From: Hwanghaeella sp965227365
Lineage (GTDB): Bacteria; Pseudomonadota; Alphaproteobacteria; UBA8366; Aestuariispiraceae
Direction: 5' to 3'
NCBI RefSeq assembly: GCF_965227365.1
Contig: NZ_OZ245754.1
Coordinates: forward strand, 4,216,001 to 4,280,000
DNA: 64,000 nucleotides
Shown: positions 1-8,772 of the stretch, piece after piece
How the letters are laid out: each line of letters opens with the position of its first letter
How positions within the stretch are numbered: the stretch's first letter is position 1
The notes under the pieces: model-generated
Told to the model about the DNA's origin: nothing
The model's input: the letters and a program-made list of their open reading frames with translations, nothing else
Database searches by the model: none
Position numbers and translations under genes: made by a program

Positions 1-458
1 TCCCCTGCCGCGCGGCGCTGTTCGAGGCCTGTATCCGGCGGATTCGCCTGTCCTTCGTCAGACCCCTGGACGGGAAGGATCGGGACCGCCCGTTGCGCGA
101 GCGTCTACTGGCATTGTTCGATCCGGAAGCGCGAACCGCGGATATGACGGTCGCTCTCGGCATTCTTCGAACGATCATCGTCGAAGCACGCAATCATCCG
201 GATCTGGGTCAGATTTTTCTGCGTGAAGGGCCGTCCTTCTCCCGCGCCATCGTGCGCGACGAATTGATCCGCGCCCAGGAAGCCGGGGAAATCACCTTGC
301 GGGACCCGGGCCTGAGCGCGGCCATGCTGTGCGACATGGTTTTCGAGAATCCGCTGGACCGCCTGATCGACAGCGACCGGAAACCGCAAAGCGTCGAGCA
401 GGCAAAAGACCGGCTGCAGATCGCGATCGACACGTTCCTGGGCGGATGCCGGCCCTAG
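1..458 (+). CDS. TetR/AcrR family transcriptional regulator, C-terminal part (cut by window edge)
   Basis: The reading frame (codons starting at position 3) is open through the left edge, so the N-terminal DNA-binding half lies outside the window. About 150 codons are visible. They form an all-helical ligand-binding/dimerisation domain like those of TetR/AcrR repressors, with the typical helix around ILRTIIVEARNHPDLGQIF, the F..EGP stretch and the closing helix that contains DRLQIAIDTFLGG. An internal TTG at 93 could be misread as a start but has no obvious ribosome site and would leave no HTH. The gene converges with the iron ABC ATPase; their TAG stops overlap at 455-458. Such regulators often control an adjacent efflux or metabolic gene, which here would lie to the left. 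Family call is fairly sure; target unknown. Confidence 0.75.
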   Translation, partial: PCRAALFEACIRRIRLSFVRPLDGKDRDRPLRERLLALFDPEARTADMTVALGILRTIIVEARNHPDLGQIFLREGPSFSRAIVRDELIRAQEAGEITLRDPGLSAAMLCDMVFENPLDRLIDSDRKPQSVEQAKDRLQIAIDTFLGGCRP

Positions 459-1237
459 CCCTCGCGCTCGACAAGCGCATCATCCCGCAACACGGCGTCA
501 ACAATGACATGGCGGAACCCTCCGGTACAGGGTTCCACACGCGCCGAGACCTTGTAGACGTCTCGAAGCATTTCCGGCCGCACGACCTCTATGCTTGGGC
601 CGCAGGCATAGAAGCGGCCGTTCAGAATCACCAAAACCTGATCCGTATGACGCAACGTCAGATTCAGGTCATGAAGCGCGGCGATCACAATCATTCCACG
701 CTCAAGCGCTAGTTTGCGCACCAAGGTCAACACATCGATTTGATGATACAGATCCAGCGCGCTGGTCGGCTCATCCATAAGAAGAATCTTTGGCTCTCGG
801 ACAAGGCATTGGGCGATGCCGGCAAGCTGCCTCTGGCCGCCGCTCAAATCTCCCAGATAACGAGACGCGAATGACAAAAGATCGAGGTCGTCGAGTGTTT
901 TTTCAACACGATCCAGATCTGCCGCGCCGAGACGCCAACTACCGCTTTGTTTGCAGGCCAGCAGCACGGATTCGAAAACGGTGATCATCCCGCCCATACC
1001 GGTGTCCTGCGGCAAGTAGGAAAATGCGTTATCGCAAGCCTCGGCCCCGTCAATGACGACCCTACCATCGCCGCGCATCATACCCGCCATGCGCCGCAAT
1101 AGGGTGGACTTCCCGGCAGCGTTAGGGCCGAGGACGGCCACCACTTCGCCGGAAACAAATTCGGGCGTCGTTATCCCGTCCAGAACCCGTATCGCGCCAT
1201 AGGATGCGCCGAGGCTTTCCAGGCGCAGATTTACCAT
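455..1237 (-). CDS. Iron(III)-chelate ABC transporter ATP-binding protein (FecE/FhuC type)
   Basis: A 260-residue ABC ATPase that should power uptake of a ferric chelate through the FecCD permease encoded just upstream. Visible motifs are Walker A GPNAAGKST (about 37-45), Q-loop Q77, signature LSGGQRQ (131-137), Walker B ILLMDEP (151-157) and switch His189. The ATG at 1237 is preferred: it overlaps the permease stop by 7 bases, which suggests translational coupling, and the protein then starts directly with the first beta strand. A longer frame to 1378 would overlap the permease by almost 150 bases. It is the last gene of the iron-uptake operon and ends in a stop overlapping the convergent TetR gene. 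The exact chelate (siderophore, citrate, heme) cannot be read from the ATPase. Confidence 0.9.
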   Translation of the reverse strand: MVNLRLESLGASYGAIRVLDGITTPEFVSGEVVAVLGPNAAGKSTLLRRMAGMMRGDGRVVIDGAEACDNAFSYLPQDTGMGGMITVFESVLLACKQSGSWRLGAADLDRVEKTLDDLDLLSFASRYLGDLSGGQRQLAGIAQCLVREPKILLMDEPTSALDLYHQIDVLTLVRKLALERGMIVIAALHDLNLTLRHTDQVLVILNGRFYACGPSIEVVRPEMLRDVYKVSARVEPCTGGFRHVIVDAVLRDDALVEREG

Positions 1238-2295
1238 GAGGACTTTCCGTTCCGCAGAATCAACACGATGAAAAAGGGAATCCCGACCAGAGCGGTCACA
1301 ATCCCGATTGGAATTGTCGCTCCCGGTAGGACCGTCTTCGCGACAATCGAGCTGGCGGACATGATCAGTGCTCCACACAAAGCCGTGGCCGGCAGCAGAA
1401 AACGCTGGTCCTCGCCAATCAGCATGCGGGCGATATGAGGTCCCACCAGTCCAACGAACCCGACCGTGCCGACAAAGGCGACCGGGACGGACGCCAGCAT
1501 CGCAACCAGGATAAGAGTTTCCAGCCGCAGGCGCCGGACCGGCACCCCCATGCTGGCGGCTTTCGCGTCACCAAGACGCAGCGCGGTGAGCTGCCAGCGC
1601 CGGGCCGCGAATACCGGCACGGTTGCCGCTATGACGGCACACGTCACGGCAAGCTTCGGCCAGGTTGCCTTGGTCAGACTGCCCATGGTCCAGAAGACGA
1701 CCGCCGCGAATGCCTGGTCCGTCGCCAGAAACTGGACCATGGAAAGGAGCGCGTTGAAGGTGAATACCAAGGCGATACCCAGCAACACGATGGTTTGTAC
1801 ACCCGCCCCGCGTCTGAGACTGAGCCCGTAAATTATAAAGGCCGTCGCCATGGCAACGATGAAGGCATTGATCGGTACCATGTAGTCCAGCGCAGCCGGC
1901 ACCAGAACGACGCCGAAGGCAAGCGTAATTGCAGCCCCAAAGCTGGCGCCGGCGGACAGGCCAAGCGTATAGGGGCTGGCCAACGGATTGTTCAGGATGG
2001 TCTGCATCTGCGCACCCGCGACCGCAAGCGACGCACCGACGGCCAGCGCCATCAGCGCGGCGGGCAAACGGATAGACCAGACGATCGCGCTCAACTTCGG
2101 ATCCTCGGGTCCGGCCCCGAATACAGCGCCCGCAACATCCCACAAGCCATAGCGCGCCGGCCCAGTGGACAGATCCACCAGCAGACTGATCAATAGCAGA
2201 ACCGCCATGCCGAACAACAGCAGCAGACGGCGGCGGACCAGGGTGGCATAGTCCTGCCGCGGCGAAACTACCTGGGTCACAATGGACGACGGCAT
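1231..2295 (-). CDS. FecCD-family iron-chelate ABC transporter permease
   Basis: Inner-membrane permease of about 354 residues with the roughly ten hydrophobic segments expected of the FecCD/BtuC family. Typical family stretches are visible: ALMALAVGASLAVAGAQMQ with NPLASPYTLGLSAGASFGA near the first third, and GFVGLVGPHIARML near the C-terminal third, the region that contacts the ATPase. The ATG at 2295 follows the binding-protein stop by two bases; a TTG at 2322 in the same frame would overlap that gene by 25 bases and is less likely. The gene sits between the periplasmic binding protein and the ATPase, so the three make one importer. Family is certain; substrate class is inferred from the neighbouring receptor and sigma/anti-sigma genes. 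Confidence 0.9.
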   Translation of the reverse strand: MPSSIVTQVVSPRQDYATLVRRRLLLLFGMAVLLLISLLVDLSTGPARYGLWDVAGAVFGAGPEDPKLSAIVWSIRLPAALMALAVGASLAVAGAQMQTILNNPLASPYTLGLSAGASFGAAITLAFGVVLVPAALDYMVPINAFIVAMATAFIIYGLSLRRGAGVQTIVLLGIALVFTFNALLSMVQFLATDQAFAAVVFWTMGSLTKATWPKLAVTCAVIAATVPVFAARRWQLTALRLGDAKAASMGVPVRRLRLETLILVAMLASVPVAFVGTVGFVGLVGPHIARMLIGEDQRFLLPATALCGALIMSASSIVAKTVLPGATIPIGIVTALVGIPFFIVLILRNGKSSW

Positions 2296-2297
2296 TC

Positions 2298-3449
2298 CTA
2301 TTCGTCCACCAGAGATACCCAATAACCGCTCCGGTACGACACTGGCAGAAAGCGGTCATGGAAGTTGCGAAAGGTTTCATCAGGATCAAGGTCGGTAAAC
2401 AGCGTGGGATGGAACCACTTCGCAAGTCGCTGGATTGCTATGAAGTCGAAAGGGCTGTTGTAGAACTGATGCCAAATTCCATGAAATTTTCGTTCTCGCC
2501 CTGCCCGCGTTCCCGTATAAGCCGGACGGGTCAAATACCATTCAAGCTTATTCCGGGCCTTGTTGATATCTGCGTCCGGCCCCAAGGGGATCCATCTGCC
2601 GCCAGGGACATAGGCTTCCCATTCCGCGCTGGTCACCACGACATGTGCCGGATCCGCGGCGATCACGAGTTCCGGGTTCACCTGCCCGAACGTCGATGGG
2701 ATAGCGGATTTAGCGATATTCTCCCCGCCCGCCAGCTCGACAAACTTTCCGAAATTTCCATCGCCGAAAGACAGACAGCAATCGTCGGTATAGCCCCCCA
2801 CTCGTTCGATGAAGACTCGCGGACGCTCCGGATCATGCGCGTCGACCGTCTTCGTCACCCGGTCAATTTCGCGCTTTCTGAAGGCCACGATTTCCGCCGC
2901 CCTTTTTTCCTGATCGAACAGCCGACCCAGCAGCCGGATCGTAGGCTCCGTATTGCGCGCGGGATCATGCCGGAAATCGATATAGAGCAGGGGAATTCCG
3001 ACGGCCGCCAGTTTTTCCTCCAGACCGGCATCTTCCATCGCAGGCCGGGCATCAACGTTCAACAAAACGGCATCCGCATCGAGTGCGATGGCCGATTCAG
3101 GATCGAGCAGGCTGTCCTCTTGCCCCGAAAATCGTGGCAAATTCTCCAGGTCTGGAAAGACTTCTAGATACTGGCGATAACTCGCAGGATCGGCTTCTAT
3201 CAGGTCGTCCCGCCAGGCCGCCACATGGTCGAGGGGATTTTCCCCGACGACCGCCGCGACAAGGTGTAGAAGCCGTCCCTCGCCCAGCAGCACGCGACGG
3301 ACAGGCAAATTGATATCCACGCGCCGGCCTTCAATATCCACGATGGCCTGCACCTGTGCCCAGGCCGGTTGCGGCACTGTCAGGGCAACCGATCCGACAA
3401 CAAGCAGAAGGCCGACCAATACCTTACGCATATTGGGTAATATAAGCAT
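2298..3449 (-). CDS. Periplasmic iron-chelate-binding protein of the ABC importer
   Basis: 383 residues, with an N-terminal signal peptide (hydrophobic core LVGLLLVVGSVALTV, likely cleavage after AWA near residue 31). The ATG at 3449 has a strong GGGGGTAAG ribosome site. The mature part resembles FecB/FhuD-type helical-hinge binding proteins: an early beta-strand pair (VDIEGRRVDINLPVRRVLLGEGR), a middle section with AIALDADAVLLNVDAR, and a long backbone helix containing EIVAFRKREIDRVTKTVDA. It would capture the chelate delivered by the TonB-dependent receptor and pass it to the FecCD permease. A 29-base hairpin lies between the receptor gene and this one. The C-terminal third, rich in aromatic residues and ending near FLPVSYRSGYWVSLVDE, is less typical of the family and may define ligand preference. 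Confidence 0.8.
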   Translation of the reverse strand: MLILPNMRKVLVGLLLVVGSVALTVPQPAWAQVQAIVDIEGRRVDINLPVRRVLLGEGRLLHLVAAVVGENPLDHVAAWRDDLIEADPASYRQYLEVFPDLENLPRFSGQEDSLLDPESAIALDADAVLLNVDARPAMEDAGLEEKLAAVGIPLLYIDFRHDPARNTEPTIRLLGRLFDQEKRAAEIVAFRKREIDRVTKTVDAHDPERPRVFIERVGGYTDDCCLSFGDGNFGKFVELAGGENIAKSAIPSTFGQVNPELVIAADPAHVVVTSAEWEAYVPGGRWIPLGPDADINKARNKLEWYLTRPAYTGTRAGRERKFHGIWHQFYNSPFDFIAIQRLAKWFHPTLFTDLDPDETFRNFHDRFLPVSYRSGYWVSLVDE

Positions 3450-3475
3450 CTTACCCCCACCCTTTCATGCCGATT

Positions 3476-3504
3476 GGACAGCGGCGAAGGTTTCACCGCT
3501 GTCC
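3476..3504 (-). other. Intergenic inverted repeat between receptor and binding-protein genes
   Basis: GGACAGCGG and CCGCTGTCC form a perfect 9-bp stem that extends, after one mismatch, by three more pairs. On the coding (minus) strand there is no T-run after the stem, so it is not a classical terminator in the operon direction. A role in mRNA stability or differential expression of receptor versus importer is an inference. Confidence 0.5.
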
Positions 3505-3545
3505 ATTTTTGCCATTCAATCGCCGTTAATACTGTTGCCGGTTCC

Positions 3546-6032
3546 CTAGAAATCCGTCGTTACGGAAAGTAGAAACGTGCGTGGCGTACCCTGTGCCAGG
3601 GTGCTGAAACTTGCCACGCCGGCCCAGTAATCCGTATCGAGCAGGTTCTGCACGGAAGCTCGGATCAACGCCGGCTTCCCGGCCAATTCGGTTTGATACC
3701 GCGCACCGAGGTCGAACCGCGCAAAGGCAGGGATATCCTGGGTATTTTGGTTGTTCACAAACTGGTCGCTGACCGCGACCAGATTTCCGGTCATCGTGAA
3801 CCCGCTGAGGAACGGAGTATCCCATTCGGCACCCAGATTGATCTGGCCCCATGGGATGCCTACCGGCGTCTTGCCTTCTGTCGCCGCGCTGGCGGTGTCC
3901 GTCAGTTCTCCATCAATCAGGGTCACGCCGCCGATGACACGAACCTGCGGGGTGATTTCGCCGAAGGTGGATATCTCCAGCCCGCGGTTTCTCTGTTCGC
4001 CGGTCTCCGAGAAGACCAGTTGTCCATTGACCGATTCCAACTGGCCGGAAGGCTTTTCGATCTGGAACAGGCTGACCGTCGTCGCGAACCGGCCGAAATC
4101 GAATTTCGTGCCGATTTCGAACTGGCGCGTCTGCGCCGGATCCAGGGTTTCGCCAGCATTGACCGCAGTGCCCGGCGCTGTGTCGCCGACACTGAGCCCC
4201 TCAATATAATTGGCATAGACCGACACGCCCTGCCAGGGTTTCACAACGATGCCGGCAAGCGGAGAGAAGACGGCCTCGTTCGACGAAGACGTGACGAGGC
4301 CAGTGGTCGCGCTGAAGTTTGTTGTTTCCACCTGCTGGCGGCGAATTCCCAAGGTCACCTGCACCCGATCTTCATAGGCGGAGAGAGTATCGGCCAGGGT
4401 AAATCCGGAGAACTCGTTCTCCGACACGCGTGGTGCACTTTCGGGATCAGGAATGTCCTGCGCCAAGCGTGTAACCGGATTGAAGATGTTCGACGTCTGC
4501 GCCGTCCCATTCCTGTTTCCGCGGTCCAGTGTCTCGTGGAAATAGCTGCCCTGCAGCGTTAGCTCGTGGGCGATCATGCCTGTTTCGAATGCGCCGCGAA
4601 TGCCGAGATCGGCCGTCTCGCGGTTCACCTCGAAAAGGAAGTTCTGCGGAGTGATTGTCACGTCACCCAAGGAGTTATTGAGCACTGGCGTTCCGAAAAT
4701 CCGGCGTACGACCGTCGACCCGGCGCCGCCGCCTGCGAAGATCATCACATTGTCCGACAGATCCACTTCGACACGCGCCGCTGTGGAAACATCTTCAATG
4801 CGGGAATTCTCGAACGACTGCTGAAGGTTCGACGCATTATCTGGCGCTTTTGGAATGGCTATGCCCGCCACCGGGAAAATCGGCCTCAAAGGCGCCTCAA
4901 AATCCTCGCGCTGACCGATCACGTCCAGCGTTGCACGAACTGTATCGCCCGCATAGTCCAGCGCGAGCGCACCAACAGGGGCCTCGCGCCTCTGGTTGTC
5001 GATGGCCGTTTCGCCATTGGAGTAGCTGATATTCGCCCGCATTCCAAAGGCTCGGTCATCTCCGAACCGGCGGCTGAAGTCGATGTGGCCGCCGCCTTCG
5101 GCCACAGATGTATATTTCGGCGTGACCCTCAAGATGTCCTCATCACCGGCCCGTTTGGGCACCACATTGATCGTGCCGCCGACGGCGCTATTGGGCGAGA
5201 CGCCGTTCAACAGCGCCGTCGGTCCCTTGATGACTTCCACCCGTTCCGCGTAATCGGTGAATAGGCGGAACGTCGGGCCGATACCATACATGCCGTTGAA
5301 CGCGACTTCCCCGAAATTGCCTTCGTTCAATGGAAAGCCCCGGATATAGAAGGAATCGAGAATACCGCCCGCCGGATGCGTGACACTCACGGATGGATCG
5401 CTGTTCATCACATCGGCGACCGTCCGCGCCTGGCGGTCTTCCATGGCCTTTGCTGTGTAACTTGTTTGGTTGAAGGGCGTATCCATGAAGTCGCGGTTTC
5501 CAAGCAAGCCCAGCTTTCCCCGACGCGCGACCTGCCCACCGGCATATGGCTCCGATCCCGCGCCGATTTCCGATATGCCCGCGCCCGCAACTGCCTCTAC
5601 GTTGATAGGGTGCAATTGCGTCGCGTCCGATCCTTCCTGCCGGATGCTCTCAAGCACAACCGTGCCGTTTTCCACCCGGTAGGTAAGCCCCGTGCCGGAA
5701 AGCAGCACCTCCAACCCCTGGCGCCAGTCCATACTGCCCTGGACCGCGTGGCCCTTCAGGGTCTCCACACGCGCCATGTCGTAAAACACCTGGACGCCCG
5801 AAGTCTCGGCGAAGGAAAGCAGCGCTCCGTTCAGGTCCTGCGCCGGGATATCGAAGGTCAGGACGCTTTTGTTTTCTACCGGAGCAACCGTATTGGCCGG
5901 CTGTTGTGCCGATACCGGCGAAATTCCCGCAAACCCGCTTGCAACCAACGCGGTCAAGCCGACCGACGCAAACAACAAGCCTCGACCCCGCATCACGGCA
6001 TTGCCGTGCTGCATTCTCGTTCCCATTCCCAT
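3546..6032 (-). CDS. TonB-dependent siderophore receptor with STN signalling domain (transducer)
   Basis: Outer-membrane receptor of about 828 residues. Order of parts: signal peptide (roughly 1-42, ending VSA), an STN/secretin-TonB N-terminal domain (about 57-112, starting LTFDIPAQDLNGALLSF), a TonB-box/plug region (ARTVADVMNSDPSVSV, GFPLNEGNFGEVAFNG, VEVIKGPTALLNG) and a long beta-barrel ending in the usual C-terminal phenylalanine. The STN domain marks it as a transducer that signals chelate binding to the FecR-like protein encoded upstream. The ATG at 6032 has GGGGGA seven bases upstream and is preferred over the TTG at 6047, which lies within that site. A 23-bp near-perfect palindrome lies 36-58 bases before the start. 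The ligand cannot be named; FecA/FpvA-type siderophore receptors are the nearest family by architecture. Confidence 0.92.
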   Translation of the reverse strand: MGMGTRMQHGNAVMRGRGLLFASVGLTALVASGFAGISPVSAQQPANTVAPVENKSVLTFDIPAQDLNGALLSFAETSGVQVFYDMARVETLKGHAVQGSMDWRQGLEVLLSGTGLTYRVENGTVVLESIRQEGSDATQLHPINVEAVAGAGISEIGAGSEPYAGGQVARRGKLGLLGNRDFMDTPFNQTSYTAKAMEDRQARTVADVMNSDPSVSVTHPAGGILDSFYIRGFPLNEGNFGEVAFNGMYGIGPTFRLFTDYAERVEVIKGPTALLNGVSPNSAVGGTINVVPKRAGDEDILRVTPKYTSVAEGGGHIDFSRRFGDDRAFGMRANISYSNGETAIDNQRREAPVGALALDYAGDTVRATLDVIGQREDFEAPLRPIFPVAGIAIPKAPDNASNLQQSFENSRIEDVSTAARVEVDLSDNVMIFAGGGAGSTVVRRIFGTPVLNNSLGDVTITPQNFLFEVNRETADLGIRGAFETGMIAHELTLQGSYFHETLDRGNRNGTAQTSNIFNPVTRLAQDIPDPESAPRVSENEFSGFTLADTLSAYEDRVQVTLGIRRQQVETTNFSATTGLVTSSSNEAVFSPLAGIVVKPWQGVSVYANYIEGLSVGDTAPGTAVNAGETLDPAQTRQFEIGTKFDFGRFATTVSLFQIEKPSGQLESVNGQLVFSETGEQRNRGLEISTFGEITPQVRVIGGVTLIDGELTDTASAATEGKTPVGIPWGQINLGAEWDTPFLSGFTMTGNLVAVSDQFVNNQNTQDIPAFARFDLGARYQTELAGKPALIRASVQNLLDTDYWAGVASFSTLAQGTPRTFLLSVTTDF

Positions 6033-6067
6033 TAGAACATCCCCCAAATCAAGCAGCTATCTTAGTA

Positions 6068-6090
6068 ACGCGAATGCGACGCATTTGCGT
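6068..6090 (-). promoter_or_regulatory. 23-bp near-perfect palindrome upstream of the receptor gene
   Basis: Two 11-base arms around a central base match as an inverted repeat at 10 of 11 positions (ACGCGAATGCG and CGCATTTGCGT). The site is 36-58 bases before the receptor start, in the expected promoter or 5' leader. It may be an operator or an mRNA hairpin; no known consensus was recognised. Confidence 0.5.
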
Positions 6091-6167
6091 TGTCTATTCT
6101 ATGAGACGGCGGTGGGTGGGAAACCGGTAAAAATTTTTCCGGCACTCAATCGCGATCGGTTGACCTG

Positions 6168-7271
6168 TCAGAACAACAAGGTGACGAACGGCGGAAGCGC
6201 CGTCGTTGTTGCGCGCAATTCGCGCGCGATCGCGTGAAGAGCGTGATCCAGTTCCGATGTATTGAAACTGCCGCTGACGGTTCGGACCGCCAGATCGGGA
6301 TTGGCAATGACGATTTTGCCGCGCCGGTACCGGTTCAGAACCGCCACGACTTCCGCGAGCGGCACCCGATCAAAGACCAAACGGCCATCTCGCCAACCTG
6401 TCGCGCGCGCCAGCGAGACGCGCTCCACCGATTGTATCCCGCTCCGCGCGCTGTACCGTACCGAGTCGCCCGGATGAAGGATAACTTTTTCAGACACGCC
6501 TGTTTCCAACGGCAGTGACACCTCGACATCATGCTCCGCGACGGTGACGCGAACCGTATCGTCAAGCACCTCAACCATGTATTGAGTGCCGAGCGCGGTG
6601 GCAGCCCCGCGTCCCGCATTCACCCGGAACGGTCTGAATGCCGGGTCGGCTGCGGTTTGCGACGCTGTGACATACGCAATGCCTGACAAAAGGTCGAATC
6701 CGCGTCGCCGCCCGTCAAAACGCAGAGCGAGGGCACTGGATGGCCCGAGCATGACCTGGCTTCCATCCGCGAGGTCGATCAATCGGGTTTCATCCGGCGC
6801 CGTGCGATAATCCGCCGTCAGCAATGTGCCCGGATCGCCTTCCCAGATTGCCGCTAACCCGATCGCCAGAATAAATCCGACAGCAAGGCAACTTACGCGC
6901 ATCACCCGACGGAGCACGGAAAGGTCAGCCATACGCTTACGGGCGGGAACTTGCCGCTGCACAGCTCGACGCGGTTGCGTATCCACGCCAGCCATGCGCG
7001 CTCCGGCTGGTCCGGCGTCCGCTCTATTGGCAGTATCAGCCGCGAGGGACGTATCGTTTCGCAATGCGCCTAGATCACGCCAAGTGGCGGAAGCAAATTC
7101 AAACGAGGTCCGATGCTCTACGGAGGCGTCAAGCCACGCATCCAGTAAATCACGCTCCGCAGACGTGAGTGGACCGTCTTCGAGCCGTATCACCCAGTCG
7201 GCCGCAATAGCGTCGATCTCTTCCTTAGACACGCCCGGTTCTTCCGTCTTGGTTGCGTCCCGCGTTGTCAT
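6168..7271 (-). CDS. FecR-family anti-sigma/signal-transducing protein
   Basis: Inner-membrane partner of the ECF sigma factor, about 367 residues from the ATG at 7271. An N-terminal cytoplasmic domain (about 15-60, DWVIRLEDGPLTSAERDLL, the DUF4880 type) should bind the sigma factor. A single membrane segment follows (about 124-143), then the periplasmic FecR domain (about 150-250, with ETRLIDLADGSQVMLGPSSA) and a C-terminal STN-like domain (about 295-367) that would contact the receptor's STN domain. The frame also opens at 7382, overlapping the sigma gene by 26 bases; neither start has a strong ribosome site. It is co-oriented and adjacent to the sigma gene upstream and the receptor downstream, the standard FecI-FecR-FecA order. 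Family is secure; start is uncertain. Confidence 0.88.
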   Translation of the reverse strand: MTTRDATKTEEPGVSKEEIDAIAADWVIRLEDGPLTSAERDLLDAWLDASVEHRTSFEFASATWRDLGALRNDTSLAADTANRADAGPAGARMAGVDTQPRRAVQRQVPARKRMADLSVLRRVMRVSCLAVGFILAIGLAAIWEGDPGTLLTADYRTAPDETRLIDLADGSQVMLGPSSALALRFDGRRRGFDLLSGIAYVTASQTAADPAFRPFRVNAGRGAATALGTQYMVEVLDDTVRVTVAEHDVEVSLPLETGVSEKVILHPGDSVRYSARSGIQSVERVSLARATGWRDGRLVFDRVPLAEVVAVLNRYRRGKIVIANPDLAVRTVSGSFNTSELDHALHAIARELRATTTALPPFVTLLF

Positions 7272-7356
7272 GCCCGACACCGTGCAATTCGCGATCGGGA
7301 ATAAGACGTCCGACGGTGACGAAACCGGTAATTCCGGATGAATATTTCTTGGTAAA

Positions 7357-7857
7357 TCATCGTTGCACTCGTTGCATGACATGCTGGAGCGCCATCGCTA
7401 GATGCTTCCTGACCGAGCTTTCGGAGATCTTGAGCAGTTCGGCAACCTCCTTCTGCTTCATACCTTCCAACCGGGAGAGGATGAAAATCCGCCGGGTTCG
7501 GTCGGGCAGATCTCCAACCGCCTGGCGCAGGACGTCCAGTCGCTGCCGGGAAATCGCGGCATCTTCCACCGAAGGAGTGTCATCCGCCAAGCGGTCAAGA
7601 ATGTCGTTTTCCACCGCATCCGTGCGCTGACGCGCCTGCTGCCGGACATGGTCGATGGCAAGATTCCGCGCGGTCCGATACAGATATGACCTGACATGTT
7701 GAACCGCGCCCGAGGCGTCCTCGATCTGACGGGCGTAACGGAGGAAGGTTTCCTGGGTTAAATCGGCGGCGAGTTCCGGGTCACGAACCGTTTCGGTCAA
7801 GTAGGCCTGCAGTTCCCGGCGATGATCCCGGAACAGCCCTTTCAGATCTTTCCCCAA
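7357..7857 (-). CDS. ECF RNA polymerase sigma factor, FecI type
   Basis: 166 residues with the two sigma domains of an ECF factor. Region 2 spans about 10-75 (DLTQETFLRYARQI, RSYLYRTARNLAIDHVRQQ) and region 4 about 105-160 (AVGDLPDRTRRIFILSRLEGMKQKEVAELL then ISESSVRKHLAMAL, the -35 reading helix). It is the first gene of the minus-strand iron locus and should direct transcription of the downstream receptor operon when the FecR-like protein relays ligand binding. A Fur-box-like site about 60 bases upstream suggests iron repression of sigma and fecR genes. Only a 93-base gap separates it from the polyamine permease, which is read in the same direction, so read-through from that operon is possible. 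Confidence 0.92.
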   Translation of the reverse strand: MGKDLKGLFRDHRRELQAYLTETVRDPELAADLTQETFLRYARQIEDASGAVQHVRSYLYRTARNLAIDHVRQQARQRTDAVENDILDRLADDTPSVEDAAISRQRLDVLRQAVGDLPDRTRRIFILSRLEGMKQKEVAELLKISESSVRKHLAMALQHVMQRVQR

Positions 7858-7914
7858 TACAGCGCCCTCACTCGACCGGCCAATGGTTTACGCGCCCGGC
7901 AGGAGGACAATATT

Positions 7915-7933
7915 ACTATTGATAATCATTCGC
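7915..7933 (-). promoter_or_regulatory. Fur-box-like operator upstream of the ECF sigma gene
   Basis: ACTATTGATAATCATTCGC matches the classical 19-base Fur box at 14 positions by eye, including the core TGATAATCATT. It lies 58-76 bases before the sigma start, a normal promoter position. In alphaproteobacteria Fur can be replaced by Irr or RirA for iron control, so the binding protein is not certain. Confidence 0.65.
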
Positions 7934-7950
7934 AATACGGAAAGTACAGT

Positions 7951-8772
7951 TCAGGTTCCCTTCGCCTTGCCGAACAATTGCGACAGGATCATCAGCAGGG
8001 ATGTCACCAGAACCATGATGGTGGAAATCGACGCGATCGTCGGATCGATCTGATCCCGCAACGAGTTGAACATGTTCCGTGTCAGCGTCGCATTGTCTCC
8101 GCCGGAAATGAACATCGCCACCACGACCTCATCGAAAGAGGTCAGGAAGGAAAGCAGGGCGCTGGTGATCACGGCGAAACGGATCTGCGGCAGAGTCACG
8201 GTCAGGAAGGCCTTCCAACGAGGAGCCCCGAGGCTGCGCGCCGCCATTTCCTGATTCATGTCATAGCTCTTCAACGCCGACCCTATGACGATCAGCACCA
8301 GGGGTAGAGCCAGCAGACTGTGTGCCAGGACCAGGCCGAACAGACTGTAGACGATCTTCACCTTCACGAAGACGTAGAAGGCGCCGACCGCGACCAGGAT
8401 CAGCGGCACCATCATCGGCGTGATCAGCAATACGAAGACCAGTCGGATATACGCCATGCTGGACGTATGCAGCCCATAAGCGGCCAGGATGCCGATCGGC
8501 GTCGCCAGCAACATGGTCAGGAAAGCCGCCTTGAAGGATGTCGCGGTCGCGGCCATCCATTCCGTCGAACTGAAATAGTGATCGTACCAACGGGTCGACC
8601 ATGTCTCCGGCGGAAACTCAAGATACTGCGAATCCGAGAAGGACATCGGGATGACGATCAATGTCGGCGCGACCAGCAGGATCATGATGATCGTGGCGAG
8701 TGCATATAGCCAAAGCCGACCGCCATGGGTGATCTGCGTTTCGGACGCCGGTTCCTGCAGCCAATTGCGCAT
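7951..8772 (-). CDS. Polyamine-type ABC transporter permease (PotC-like)
   Basis: 273-residue inner-membrane permease with about six hydrophobic segments and the binding-protein-dependent transport (BPD) domain. The EAA-type loop that contacts the ATPase is visible as MAARSLGAPRWKAFLTVTLP. The ATG at 8772 overlaps the stop of the preceding permease gene (TGATG), which argues for coupled translation; the open frame to 8883 is overlap only. It would pair with the PotB-like permease to import spermidine, putrescine or a related amine. It is the last gene of the potD-A-B-C order on the minus strand. No terminator was seen before the iron locus. Confidence 0.9.
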   Translation of the reverse strand: MRNWLQEPASETQITHGGRLWLYALATIIMILLVAPTLIVIPMSFSDSQYLEFPPETWSTRWYDHYFSSTEWMAATATSFKAAFLTMLLATPIGILAAYGLHTSSMAYIRLVFVLLITPMMVPLILVAVGAFYVFVKVKIVYSLFGLVLAHSLLALPLVLIVIGSALKSYDMNQEMAARSLGAPRWKAFLTVTLPQIRFAVITSALLSFLTSFDEVVVAMFISGGDNATLTRNMFNSLRDQIDPTIASISTIMVLVTSLLMILSQLFGKAKGT

